Source: Gnetum montanum (taxonomy: Eukaryota; Streptophyta; Gnetopsida; Gnetales; Gnetaceae). From it: 64,000 nt of DNA. A program made the position numbers and the translations under genes. Below, in pieces: positions 52,660 through 64,000 of the stretch. The notes beneath the pieces were generated by a model. The model made no database searches, was not told the origin of the DNA, and saw only the letters and a list, made by a program, of their open reading frames with translations. Where the stretch lies: NCBI GenBank assembly GCA_015680685.1, contig MNCI01000579.1, positions 625,841 to 689,840 on the forward strand, given 5' to 3'. How positions within the stretch are numbered: the stretch's first letter is position 1; each line of letters opens with the position of its first letter.

Positions 52660-55501
52660 AGTCCAAAGTGGTAGTAGCTCTTGAGGTTCTAAGGGACCTT
52701 AATTGGCTTCACAAATGGGTGGCAATTGAGGTGGCTATGGCTATCCCGTTGATGCTACAACTTCTAGTAAGAGGTGGAAATCATCCAGTAGTGCTTTCAT
52801 TTTCTCCTTCTTACTTCTAGGATTATGCATTGTCCACACAGCTTCACCAATGTGGGTTAGAACAGGCACATCCCAAGGACATGGGATTGCTGGAAACAAC
52901 TCCTTCACCTTGATAACCAGGTAGCGAATTTTTGATGTTCAATGTTAAACACTTTGACTATATCCTTTAGCTCCTAGTAATCACTCATCCTTTTGGCTAG
53001 GTTCTCAGTACTTGATCATTGATCTATGAATCATTCTCTAAGAACTTCAAGTTCAGCATTTGCAGTTTTAAGATTCTACTTGGTGCCTTTATGGTGCTTG
53101 AAATTTACCTCATATAACAAATATGAGCTAGCCACTTGGTTATCTAACTTTAAGTGTGGTCATATAGTAGTCAACATAGCCAAGTTTGTGTAACAAATAT
53201 TGGCCAACTCCATGTACTTTGTCATTTCTTTCATTTGTAACTCCTTTAGTTGAACCTCTACTTTACAATAGGCATCAATCTCATCAATGGTGGGCTACCA
53301 AAATTCTTTTCCTTGTTGGAGTTGCTGGAGAGCTTTATTCACTTTTGCCTTTTCCATTTGTACATGCTTCTCATTTACTCCTCTCCATAGGGAAATTTGA
53401 TATCTATAGTAATTTTTAACTTTTTCAAACTTCAAGACTTCATTTTTCTAGGTGATCATCCTGACAGTAGACTTCTAACATAAGGCATAAACTTCCTCCA
53501 TTGATAGATTTTTATTTTCTATGGCCAATCTCCTTAAATCAATGTTTACCCTAGCAAGTTATTCTTGTTGTTGACGAATAAATTCTTGCATTTGTTACTT
53601 TTGAGCATCAACATTATGTAGGCAATGATTTTATGTAGTCAAAGCCTCATTCTATTCATTCATCTAAGCTAGTTCTTTTTGAATTGAATATGTCTTTGAT
53701 TATACTATAGATTGGTTGAAGATGGTCATTACTGCTTCCTCCTTAGCCTTCTTGAAGCTATTGGAAAGCTTCATCTTTGGTTATTGTTGGGCTAAGGATT
53801 GCAAGATCTGCATGGTGGGTATCTAATTTGGCAACTTCTGTAGCTAAGCATTGATTTTGTGCTTGAGCCATTTCAAGTTTTCCCTCTAGAATGATGAAAT
53901 TTCCCCTTGTGTTTAGTAGCTCTGACTGGGTTGCAGTGATGTTATCCAAAAAATCAAAGATATCTGGAATCGGTTGCCTAGTTCCCACTAGTTGATCCTG
54001 CAATTCTGCATGTTGGGCTATGTTCAACTTCCCACTAACTATGCTTGCAAGTGTCTATACATCTTGAAGTATAGATACATCTGGTACAGATGTTGTAGGT
54101 GCATTTAATGCTTCAGCTACATGATCAAAAACTACCTTAGCCATCATCTTCTGCCCTTGGTGTTGCATCACTAAGAAAGTTACCCCTTCGCCTTCCTCTA
54201 ATCATCCTAAGAAGGTGGTAGCATTCTTAAAGATTTCTAGGAATAAATGATGTTGAGATAATGACACCTTCATCTATTGAGCATTGAAATCCAAACTCAC
54301 TGGAAACTACGTTCGTTGGGTAGAGGATATTGGTTCACCCCTCTCCATTTCACTAATTGTTCAAGCCACCTCATTAAGGTAACTCATTGTTGGTCTATAC
54401 ATAGATGGATCTGTACCACTCATCCCTGCATGCTACTCTTGCTCACTCAAGGGCTGCTCTTGGATTTTGCACAAGTGCTCAATGGTTGTGTAGGCCTCTG
54501 GCATTGTTTCTTGAGTGGGTGGTGGTGCTGGTAGCTACTTCTCTTCTTGAGTTTTGACTGGTATTTTTTCTTTCATAATTTTAGACCATGAGGTTAAAGG
54601 AGCAAGCCTGATTGTATCATTGGAATAGTAAATGATTCCTGTCCTTTTGCAAAATTTTCAAATGAGGCATAGAAAGGGCAGGGTTTTCATCCATGTTCAG
54701 TTTCCTTGAACCACTTCTTAATCTCCAAGTACATGAATTGTGGAAGGTTCATAGGAAATTTCTTACTTAGAGTGATGTATGCTCAGGTGGAAAAGGTAGT
54801 TACTTTGCTGGGCCTCACTATTGGATTGAGGTGATAGGCTACAATTTTGAAATAGATGTGCTTCATCACTATGAACATGTCATACTCCTTATAGTTAACC
54901 TCATAGCATTGCTAAGTCCACTTCTTTTTGGCCTTAGGATCATTTTCATTGATAGCTTTGCTAGCTGTGTCCCAATGTCAGGCAACCCCTATGTCCATGA
55001 GATAGCTTGGGTTGAGTAGAACACTTGAATATCCTTGATCTTGACTGAGGACCCTAACCTTTGATTCTTCCAGAAAAGATATGTCTCTTCCATGTAGCAT
55101 TTTCCATTGGATGTGATGATTGGCCACATGGGAGAGGTTTGCAATTGTGTTTTGACATCTACTGGAGCTTTCTCTAGGAATGGTCTGAAGTTAATTCCTT
55201 GAAGAAGTAATTGTTGGATCTCTTAGAACCTGATAATGTTAAGGCAGGCTTAATTCAAAGTGACTTTAAGCATTGGTGTGGATCATGGCACTTCCCCTCA
55301 CTATGATTGCTTAGTGGGCACTTCTTCTTCTAGAATGTTTTGAATAGATTCCACCTTAGGTACCTCACGAAGAGGTCACGTTGCATGGGTTGCCTCCAAT
55401 GGTTCTTGGGCTTATTCTTGTTGTCCCTTTCTAGTTTTGGGCCATTTCTCCCTTGGTTGAGAGGGTTCTCCTTCTTGTGGGCATTTCCGTCTTGGTGTCA
55501 T
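52660..55501 (-). pseudogene. F third ORF (ORF3)
   Basis: ATG at 55501 (MTPRRKCPQEGEPSQ) directly after an acceptor. Same layout as D: basic start, middle domain about 54500-55200 (shared 'tgggagaggtttgcaattgt' equivalent near 55129-55148), Gln/Pro linker, coiled coil from about 54130 down to 52950. The 89-codon frame 53758-54027 reads QDQLVGTRQPIPDIFDFLDNI ... FIILEGKLEMAQAQNQCL, close to D's 22409-22738 block. Many stops. Downstream on minus are the PPT and 3' LTR. Confidence 0.7.
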
Positions 55502-55777
55502 CTATAATCAGAATAAGACCATAAGTTAGCAATCATTGTGTAACATGAAGCAATTGGGATACCTTTATCTCTTTAAAATAGTTGCACTTGGCTAAGTTGT
55601 GATTACAATTGATTTAATTACTTCAATGATCATTTTATTTATCTGTTATTGTTAATAAATCATCCCAAATCTTGGAGAAAGGATTAAGGTTATTAACTCT
55701 TTTGGAAAGTTAGCAAAACTTTCAAAAATTTTCATTGTAAACCTTAAGGTTTGCAACCCATATGATAAAGAGCTTAC
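55502..55777 (-). other. F leader intron of ORF3
   Basis: Donor on minus ctagag|gtaagctc (first intron base 55777). The acceptor attctgattatag ends at 55502, followed by ATG. Confidence 0.65.
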
Positions 55778-55919
55778 CTCTAGTAGCTACAAGATCAAAA
55801 TATGGAGTGATTTGGACAAATTGTTGGGAAGTTAAGGGCTTTGGAAGGTTTTGAGCTCTAAAAAATACAAAAACATCTCATGTGTTATGAGGAAAATGAC
55901 AAAAATTTCTAAGTGCATG

Positions 55920-56045
55920 GTTGTATATATAGGATTTTTGCACTATGTCAATGAGGCCTCATCAATGATGCCTCATCGATGCGGTCAACTACATCAATAA
56001 GACTTCATCAATGCAAGTGTTGACCACTATTGACGATCATTAACT
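55920..56045 (-). promoter_or_regulatory. F internal, LTR-like promoter for ORF3
   Basis: On minus: 'gatgaagtcttattgatgta' , 'gcatcgatgaggcatcattg' and 'gatgaggcctcattgacata' (between about 56020 and 55943), then ctatatatacaa (about 55924-55935). Matches D's arrangement and the U3 of F itself. Confidence 0.68.
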
Positions 56046-57608
56046 TTAGTCAAACTTTCAAAATACATGGATTTTTTGAATAAAATTGGGATCAAATGAA
56101 AGCTCAAAAGGCCAAGAATAGTATGAAAACATGAGAAGAGGGTGTTGGAGTTCACAAGTTTGGAAAATGGAGAAAAATGACTTGGGGGATTAATGAAATA
56201 AAAGGTTAAGGAGAACTAAGTAGAATACACAATAAAATATGCAAAATATAGGATTGTAGCAATGTCTAAGGTTGAGAACCCTAACTAATCAAGCAAAAAG
56301 CTATGCAAGTGGGTCCTCCCCATGGTAGGCTCATGCCCTTGTTACCCTTGCATAACCTCAACTAAGGAGTCTGTGGGCCCCATAGTTGATTTAATGATCA
56401 TGAAAAGTTAAGGACCAACCAAAAAGAATCTATCTAAGAATTCAAATGCATCAGACCAAGACATAGAGCATAACATAGAACCCAGTAGTGAGGTGAGTTA
56501 TGGCAGCATGGATGGATGATGGAGGAAGTGGAATGAAGTTCCAAATTGAGGTCATAAGAAGTCTATTGTGGAAGTTGTGTTTAAAATGACCTAAGAAGAT
56601 CCATCCTTAGTCTAGACCAAAACTATCCACCTTTAGTGACTTTGCATCACCACTCTAAGACTGGTAGACCTACATGAGACATGAGAGTGCTTCCACAAAA
56701 CAACCATCATTTCATAAGGAGAAGAAAAGAGAGAAGTAGGAAGTAAGAGAGGGCCTTAGTTAGAGGGGACCTTCAAGCATAGTTGCATGTCTCTCTAGTC
56801 CTATAAGTAGTGCTTGTAGCCCATTTATTTGTCCAAGGGGTGTGCTTTGAATTCCCATCATTTCTTTTTAAAAATGAGAACCACACCATGCAAGGACTTA
56901 TTCGTTTATTGTGTCTAAGGGATGTGTTTAAAATTCCCATTATTTTTTTTATTTTTTTATTTTTGATTTCTGGATGGAAATCACACCAGGCAAAGACTTT
57001 ATTTAAATTCCTATTAGTGCTTGAAATGGAATAGTAAGAAGTCTATGAAAATACTCAAGCACTCAAGCAAGTAGAAGAGTACAAAGATTATTACAAATCT
57101 TTGAATCCTTCCTAATTTTGAAAATACCAAGGTCACCAATTAATTAAATTTTTTTAAAATGTAAGGGACCTCAAATTCCTAGAACAAGGGAAACCATAGA
57201 GTTTATTGGATGGGTAGATGATGTGGACTCACTGCTTGTTCTATGAAAAATTAACTATGTCAAAGTCATTAGACATCATAATTCAAAAATAGAAACCAGA
57301 TATTGATAATCATAACATTGAGCACAAACCATCATTAGTGAAAAACAACATTGGCACTGTGTCCTATGGTAATAAAGCATTTTTATAAGTAAAAATGAGG
57401 AAATATCATACTTGAACAAAACAAAACAAAGTAAAATATATAAGAAAATGTAAAATAATCAAGAAAGGTTCAAATGTACTAATGATGATGTAAAATTAGA
57501 AAAATCTAAAAATCAAAAATTTGTAAGATAAATAACATGTAAAATCAAAAACATGAAAAACAAAAAGTTGAAAAACTAAGAATCCATATGGATTATTAGC
57601 ATAGATAA
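56046..57608 (-). other. F spacer (non-coding)
   Basis: Close to D's spacer throughout: the block at about 56290-56420 ('gcaagtgggtcctccccat' on plus), the 'gtgacttcaa'-type block, and two copies of a 'ccaaggggtgtgctttgaat' type segment (about 56834 and 56916), one more than in D. AT-rich end. No conserved frame. Confidence 0.7.
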
Positions 57609-57623
57609 CCATCTCCCCCATGA
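57609..57623 (-). promoter_or_regulatory. F internal polypurine-tract copy
   Basis: On minus cttagtcatgggggagatgg; identical in core to D's copy. Confidence 0.65.
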
Positions 57624-57639
57624 CTAAGTTGGAAGAAGG

Positions 57640-58950
57640 AATCCAAAAAATGAAATGTGGTTGTCCATCAAGGAAAGATTTTACTTATTGAATGTTGACC
57701 AACTACTTTTTATTTGGGCTTTTAGGTTTGTAGATTAACATGGCCCTAGAGGCCCTAGAGGAAAATGTTTGATCAATGATATAAATTCCCTCCCACAATG
57801 TTTGAAATTTTTCCTTTTGGGGTACATGTGTGGGGTTCCAATAGAGGATCTTATCTCCTAGTTGAATGCCTTGTGCACGTCATTCAAAGATAGGGCCACC
57901 AATTGGTTTTCATCTATCATGTTTAGGTTGATTAATCTTTCTTTTTATGCTAGACTTAGGTCAAGATTTAGGTCACAGGCTGTTAAGAGTGTATGAAGCT
58001 TGGATTGAATTAGGAGTGTTGGAAGTTTTTCGTACATCAACTCATAGGGAGAGTACCCAATAGGAAGTTTCCATGTTGAACAATAAGCCCAAAGGGCATT
58101 GTTAAGGTTTTTACTCAAATATTTTCTATTTTTTCTAATAGTTTATGTTAGTATTTTTGTGATCTCCCAGTTGATTACCTTTGCTTGACCATTGGCTTGG
58201 GGATGATAGGGTGTTGTTAATTTATGTTCAACCCCCAAGCATTACATTAACTTTCTAAAAGTGACACTTGTGAAATGAGTTCCATTGTCAGAAATTAGAG
58301 AACCTATTTAAAATATGTTGTTGTATAAACCTAGCAGTAGTGGATGGTGTACAATCAGTAATGATTGTTGCTTCTAACCATTTTGTGTAATAGTTAACTT
58401 CTATGATAATATATGTCTTTCCATTGGACATGGATGTGATGGGACCCACGAAGTCAATGCCCCATATGTCAAAAGGTTCTAGTGGTTGAATCCATTGTTT
58501 AGGACCTTCCATGTGAGTGGTCATCCCCCATCTCATTGATAACATTCACAAGATTTGACAAACTAATGGACATCCCTGAAGATTATAGGCTAATATTATC
58601 TTACCACTAGAATTTTTATGACCATGCATCTCCCTACATAGTGGCCTCCATAAGGTCCTTCATGAGCATCCTGGAGAACACGTAGTTGATCTTCATTAGG
58701 GACACACTAATGATTCAGGCCATTGGCACACATCTTGTAAAGGTGTCCATTGATTTCCCTGAAGTATTTGGCCTAATGAAGAAATTGTTGCTTATTTTTT
58801 AAGTTAAGATCTAGTGGCATATCCTAAGTGAGGATTCAATTGTACCATGTTGTTTCTATGGCTTCTTGATTATTTATTACTTCTATAAAGAGGAGTTTGT
58901 CTACAAACTAATTAGAGAGTAGGCTCTCCTCCTCTTTATTATTTCATCTT
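57640..58950 (-). pseudogene. pol: F integrase
   Basis: Zinc-binding part at about 58530-58680. The frame 58288-58545 shows PLEPFDIWGIDFVGPITSMSNGKTYIII in pieces, with the first Asp. DNGTHF (second Asp) is at about 58273-58290, then YHPQANGQAKVINWEI, where Lys (AAG, about 58183) replaces the catalytic Glu. WKLPIGYSPYEL lies at about 58035-58075. The C-terminal part ends near 57660. Stops and a frame change. Confidence 0.83.
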
Positions 58951-60250
58951 AAGTAATAAAGGTGGTTAGCGACCACATTCTTGGCCCCTTTTTGATTTAT
59001 CATCATGAGATCAAATTCCTACAAGATCACAAGTCACCATATTACATGAGGGCTCACCATTGGTTGATCCATGAGGAAGTAGATTACATTATGGTTTGTG
59101 TGCACAAATACTTTGTAGCCAAGCACATAGTGCCTGAACTTTTTCAAAGTGTACACCATGGCCATTAATTCTTTTTCTATGGTGGTATAATTTAATTATG
59201 CTCTCACAATGCTTTGGCTCACACATTGGATGTAGTATGGATGTTTTTATCATCCATCTACCTGAGCACTACTCCCAACGCATAGTTAGATGCATTCATC
59301 ATGATGTGGAAGGGTCTAGACCAGTCTGGTGCTCGTAGGATTGGTATTTCTATGAGTTTCTTGTTTAACTGTTGGAATGCATGTTCACATTCCTTAGTCT
59401 AGATGAAAGGTGCATCTTGCTTTGTAAGCTCTACCAATAGTTTTTAGATCTTAGAAAAATTCTCTATGAATCATTGGTAGTAGCCAGTCTGTCCAAGGAA
59501 TGACCAAACATCTTTAACTATCTCTAGTTGGTGTGTTATTCCTTTGATGACCCTTATCTTTTTAAGGTCTACCTCAATTCCTTTTTGAAAAATTTGGTGC
59601 CCTAGTACAATGCCTTCTTGGATCATGAGATGGATCTTTTACCAGTTGAGGTGCAAATTTTTTTCTACACATCTTTTCAGTACTTTCTCAAGACTGTCCA
59701 AGGCTTACTCAAATGTAGCTCCATAGGTGGAAAAGTCATCCATGAAGACTTTCACACCACTAATGATCTACTACTAGAAGATACTAAGGACTAGGCATTG
59801 AAATTTTGTAAGGGCATTGCATAAATTAAATGGCATCTTACAATATGTAAAAGTCCCCCATGGACTCATGAATGTTGTCTTGGCTTGACCTTCTAGCACA
59901 ATTTGTATTTGGTTATAGCCACTATAACCATCCAAGAAGCTATAATAACAATGCCCATATATGGTGTCCAACACTTAATCCATAAATGGAAATGGAAAAT
60001 GATCTTTAAATGTTGTCATATTCAATAGCTTGAAGTTAATACAGACTTGCCATTTGCCACCTTTCTTCGATACAATTATAAGTAGACTAACCCATTCACT
60101 ATCCATGATGGGACAAATGAATCATGGCTTAAGAAGTTGCTCAATTTCCTCCTTGACAATTTGCTTCAATTTGGGGTTGAGCCACCTCTACAGTTGCCTT
60201 CTGGGCTTCATGGCTGAGTCAATGTAAATGCAATGCTAACATATCCTTGG
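58951..60250 (-). pseudogene. pol: F RNase H and reverse transcriptase
   Basis: RNase H is at about 59000-59330 (HIMMNASNYALG equivalent near 59285; 'TTIEKELMAMVYTLKKF' type sequence near 59150). RT blocks: FLGQTGYYQ (about 59480), VKVFMDDFSTYG (about 59730-59755), the frame 59774-59974 with HCYYSFLDGYSGYNQIQIV and TTFMSPWGTF, and DSEWVSLLIIVSKKGGKWQV around 60030-60110. Both catalytic aspartates are present. Unlike D, RNase H is not deleted. Confidence 0.85.
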
Positions 60251-60879
60251 ATTAATTCTTGTTATTTTAGGATATGACCAAGCAAAGGTTGTTGGCCATT
60301 TGTTAACTACCTTTAACAACTTATCTTTTTGTTTAAGAGCAAGTTTGGCATTAGTTATGACTAGTTTACCATTTTTAAAAAATGCATATTCCATGCCAAC
60401 TAGTAAAGTTTTTAGCTCTAGGGGATCCTGCTTGAAGTTATCTGGGATTCATCAGAGAGTTGGCGATGAGCTTGTTCAATTTTATCCATGCCTTCAACAT
60501 AAACACATGTTAGGCTCTTAGTTGGTTTTATGCATAATGTGCTATTATCTGAGTCAACTATCAGCTATTGGATGCCTTCCTATTTTGTGGCTGCTACATA
60601 CAAATACCTTTGAATATTGATTTCTTGTGCACATTGATTGCATGCTTTAATGTGTGTACTTTTGATTAACGAGATCTATTTCATGCAATTGCACATGATA
60701 TTTCTATACGTGATGCATGGAATATGCTTATTCTCTATCTTTTCCAATTCCTTTTCTTTGGATATTTCCAGAGAGAGATTCCTTATGCTCATATGTGTGT
60801 TGACCATGCTTAACCAAGATCTTTCCATAATGATGGGGAAGTCACTTTTGTAGTTTTTAACCTTGATTACTAGAAAATC
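60251..60879 (-). pseudogene. F linker between protease and RT
   Basis: Aligns with A 10900-11480 (block with 'ctagagctaaaaactttact' on minus about 60400-60420, and a CNQCAQE-like stretch about 60635). Part of the pol frame; no catalytic motif. The frames of 60-73 codons on plus are shadows. Confidence 0.6.
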
Positions 60880-61140
60880 AATAGGATAGGACCACCCACA
60901 AACTGTGGTTATAATATCCTCTACTAATCCTAGAGGGATAGTAATTGACTAATCTACTAATTCTAGATAGATGTTGTGCTTCTTTAGAGGTGGTAGGTTC
61001 CAAGCCTTGTACATGTCATTGGAGATGAGATTAACTCTAGAACCAAAGTCAATAAGAGCTTTACATAGCTTATGTCCAACGATCTACAAGTATATGAGTG
61101 GACTTCCTAGGTCAGACCTCTTCGTGGAAAGACTGCTAGC
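60880..61140 (-). pseudogene. F aspartic protease domain
   Basis: On minus ALIDFGSRVNLISNDMYKAWNLPPLKK (about 61070-60990, split here into known blocks), then ITIPLGLVEDIITTV. The active-site motif D-S-G has become D-F-G by a single change. Present only in A and F. Confidence 0.75.
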
Positions 61141-63650
61141 CTTAATCTAATTAAAAACAACATGAGTTAGCATCACAATGTGAATCCGAGGTAGTAGTTG
61201 GTTTGAAGGGCACTTGAAGGTATTTGATGTAGAGGATGAGGATATTAGAGATGTAAGCTAATCAGCCAAACTAGGTTGTGAGGGTTGGAGAGGACTACTA
61301 GGTCAAAAGAAGGGTCTTTTTCTAGATTAATTATCTGAACCACTTGGGTGGAAAGCCAATTGTGAATGTACAACCCTTGTAGTATTTCGTTGTTGCAATT
61401 ATAGAGGAATCTTACCCTACATGGATGGAGCAAGAGGTCATTGGGTTGAAGGCAGAGGTGTGTGTGTAGATAGATGCAGAGGGTGGTATGGATATGGATA
61501 TGGGTTTTTCCCTCAAGTATATGGTGAATGTGTTTAGTGACACTCTGGAGGGTAATAGTGATGTTGAAATGAGGTATGACTTGCAAAACTTCTTGGAGAG
61601 ATAGGTTGCTAAAAATAATACTCGTATGGATTTGGTTGACTATAAGGGTGCTGCTGCCTTAGCAATGGCATTCCCCATGATTTTGGTTGGTACCATTATT
61701 GGTATTATTCATAAGATTGTGAAGGAGCTTCACTTAGGTAGTAAGCTTATTGTTATTGGTGGAATTGCCTTGGATTGCCTTGAGGATAATGCAATCATCT
61801 AGGTGCTTACCTACATGCTAGTCAAGGGTTCAATGCATACACCCTAGACTCTTGTAAGTGTGACACCATAAGGCAACAACCCTTTGGATGTTTGTATTGA
61901 CAAATGTCATAATTAGTTTCATCATCAAAGTCGGTTTTGAAAACTTCCTCTATGACAGCAGCTTTGCCCTTACCTCTTTAGTAGGCACGTTTATCTTCCT
62001 TTTGCCTTCTACAGTTATGATTACTATTTTTCTCTTTGGATTTTTAGCAATATTCATAGTAGTTTGAAATTTTTCATCCAAAGGGTCCCATAATTTATGA
62101 ACCTTTTCTGAAATATCATAAATAGATTTTTGGATAGGCAAGTTTTTTGTGTTCACTAGTTCATTAAGCGATGACTCCTCCTCATCATAAAATCAGACCA
62201 CCCATTTCCTAATGGAAGGATCCCTATTATACTCTTTCATACTTTCTCTTTTTTGTAGCTCACCTTCTTATTTTATTACCTACTCAATCAGCCTTTGGAT
62301 TTGATGAGCTCTTACTTCAAACAATCTTCCTTGGGCATAAACCCCAAGAGTTCTTCTAGTTTTTACTCTGAGCCCATCTATGATGTGGTAAAGTTATTCC
62401 CTATGAGAATAACCATGGCCAGGGCATTGGTGTAAGAGTAAATAGTATCTGCCCATGGTGGCATCCAAGGGTTCAAGTATTCCCTATTTTCAACCTTGGA
62501 TTTTCCTTCTTAGATTAGACACTCTAGAGTACATCTAGTATTTGTCATTAAATAACTCTAACATGGTACTTCATTGGCAAATGGATTCTAGCTCCAAGGA
62601 CTAGTATCAACTCTCAGCTTCCTTACTAAGTGTCCTAGGAAAGAGCTTGGGTTTCTACCACTCATTTTCTAGATTTTGTAAGGCGTAGGCATCATTGAAA
62701 TATTGTAGATGTCTCTATGGATCAGAGTTGTATCCCCATCAAATCTTGGGATATTATTCATGTCTAAGTGCTTGATTTGGCTATATTTCATATGCCTACT
62801 TGGAATTCTAACTACCTCTACAATGTTGAGCATACTTTGAGTCATCAATAAAGGCTCATCATCATCACTGCATCGATGTCACTGATGATGGTTTCGGCCA
62901 CCTCTTTAGTCTTGATGGCCTTCATAGTCATTGTTGTCTCATTGATCAGCTTCATCATGATTATTTCAATGGCAACTTCTATGAGAATTGACAAATGAAG
63001 AGGAATGTTTAGAATCAAATGAAGAGGATGGAGACGAAAGTGTACTACCACTCCCATCGCGGTGTTTGCCATCACTTTTTTGCTAATTACAATCATCATC
63101 CTTAGATCCCTTGCCATTATGATGTTTACTCGAGTCCCTACCTTGACTGTCACCTTTTCCTTAACCTATTTTATGAATAGTGGATTGTAGGTTCAAAGTT
63201 GCACCCTCATGACCAATAACAATGGGTGGAGAATCTTCATGTTGAGAACCTTCAAGAAAAGGATCCTCATTGTCATCTTGATCTAGTAGGAACAAGGGAT
63301 TAGTAAAATGTTTTCCCTTTGTAACCTCATGGTGCTTCTCCTAATGTTGGTCTCGCTTACATTGTGTTTCAATGGGATAGTAGTTCCAAGTGTCATAACC
63401 ATTCACAACGTATTCCTCATGAAGATCTATGATGTCTAACTTATTAAGGGTTTGAAATAGCATCTAGGGCATAGATTAATTGGGGGAGCAAGATGATGTT
63501 GCCCTTCATATCACACCATTGCAATTGTTCATCCTGATGTAGAATGAAGGTGAATTCCAGTACATACTCATCTAGATGAGTATATACCACTTTGCACTCC
63601 TCTGGGATCGACAATTTGACATCTTCACATCTATGGGAAGAAGAAGACAT
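61141..63650 (-). pseudogene. gag: F gag
   Basis: ATG at 63650. The intact frame 63444-63650 reads MSSSSHRCEDV, CKVVYTHLDEYVLEF and DMKGNIILL. The Ser/His linker is at 62845-63180 (only a shadow is open), the gag core about 62200-62800, then DEKFQTTMNIAKNPK in frame 61950-62156, and the Gln/Pro/Tyr-rich tail about 61350-61800. Same order and length as A's gag. Multiple stops. Confidence 0.85.
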
Positions 63651-63784
63651 TTTGCAAAATGAATAAAATTATCAATGTGCTTAGGAGTTTATATGTCATT
63701 GTCAGTGATGTTGACCTTGATTTCGTCTAATGATATGAATAATATTCACTATTTCTAAATAGCGCATGCTTCAACAAACGAAGT

Positions 63785-63802
63785 CCCCAACAACAGTGCC
63801 AA
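63785..63802 (-). promoter_or_regulatory. F primer-binding site, tRNA-Asp type
   Basis: On minus ttggcactgttgttgggg, next to the LTR edge. Decayed by C-to-T and G-to-A changes. Confidence 0.82.
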
Positions 63803-64000
63803 TGATGAGCGACAAAGTACCCCTACACCCAACCATACAAATCATAAAGCGTTCACACAGAATCCCATCAAATTCCATGGACTTTATAGTTTTCAGTGCA
63901 TTAGTCTTCTAGGAAGTGAACCTTGCCTTAAGATTGTTCATTGTCTTCCCATTTACACTTGTGATGTACATTGATATGGTTAAGTGTAATTGAGGCATAT
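63803..64000 (-). repeat. F 5' LTR, partial (U5 end)
   Basis: On plus TGATGAGCGAC then 'aaagtacccctacacccaac'. Matches the U5 ends at 31316, 19998 and 51536. The rest lies beyond the window. Confidence 0.88.

Larger units (their letters stand above)
51536..64000 (-). mobile_element. Element F: Athila-like retrotransposon, running off the window
   Basis: Minus strand. 3' LTR 51536-52408, PPT, ORF3 about 52660-55501, leader intron 55502-55777, internal promoter about 55920-56045, spacer, internal PPT 57609-57623, integrase about 57640-58950, RNase H and RT about 58951-60250, protease about 60880-61140, gag about 61200-63650, PBS 63785-63802, and 5' LTR from 63803 beyond the end. All domains are present, making it the most complete layout here, though every frame has stops. 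Confidence 0.9.

Noticed and set aside
1-64000. Host protein-coding gene
   Set aside because: No frame outside retroelement coding regions has recognisable domains, codon structure or paired splice sites; all long frames are explained as retroelement pieces or shadows.

Overview
The window looks like gene-free heterochromatic plant DNA, most likely from a very large nuclear genome. A conifer or other gymnosperm, or a big-genome monocot, would fit; the sequence cannot decide. The evidence is that almost every base belongs to old, nested, stop-riddled LTR retrotransposons of one Ty3/gypsy family, AT-rich by eye, with C-to-T/G-to-A decay. I see no host gene, rRNA, tRNA or CRISPR array. The family is Athila-like. 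Its integrase and reverse transcriptase motifs fit that clade, and its primer-binding site is a decayed complement of plant tRNA-Asp.

Layout. Element Z (+, 1-2697) is only a 3' region and 3' LTR. 2698-4070 is unclassified apart from a tRNA-derived SINE-like remnant near 3490. Element X (+, about 4070-6549) is a third-ORF relic plus the start of its 3' LTR. Its LTR is interrupted by LTR Y (6550-7047), which is interrupted by element A (+, 7048 to about 17110: LTR, gag, PR, RT, RNase H, IN, start of ORF3). A runs without a 3' LTR into element B (+, pol only, about 17110-18029 and 39055-40990). B carries a three-level nest: element C (+, 18030-39049) sits in B's RT, and element D (-, 19998-32260) sits in C's gag. 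Element E (+, 41505-50689) is complete with a perfect GATGG target duplication, and has gag and ORF3 but no pol. Element F (-, 51536 to past 64000) is nearly complete and runs off the window.

Common architecture. The LTR is about 0.85-1.07 kb with extended inverted ends TGATGAGT...ACTCATCA. It is followed by a tRNA-Asp PBS, gag, PR, RT, RNase H and IN, then an internal copy of the polypurine tract, a 1.3-1.6 kb conserved spacer, and an LTR-like internal promoter (U3 motifs plus TATA). Next come a leader exon with a GTAAG donor, a 0.25-0.4 kb intron whose AG abuts the start codon, a third ORF ('ORF3', basic start, unknown domain, coiled-coil tail), the 3' PPT and the 3' LTR. The independently transcribed and spliced third ORF is the most interesting system here. 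Z and C keep its leader intron but have lost the ORF; E keeps the ORF but has lost pol. All coding regions are pseudogenes. Coordinates of decayed coding blocks are approximate; LTR ends are read to within a few bases.
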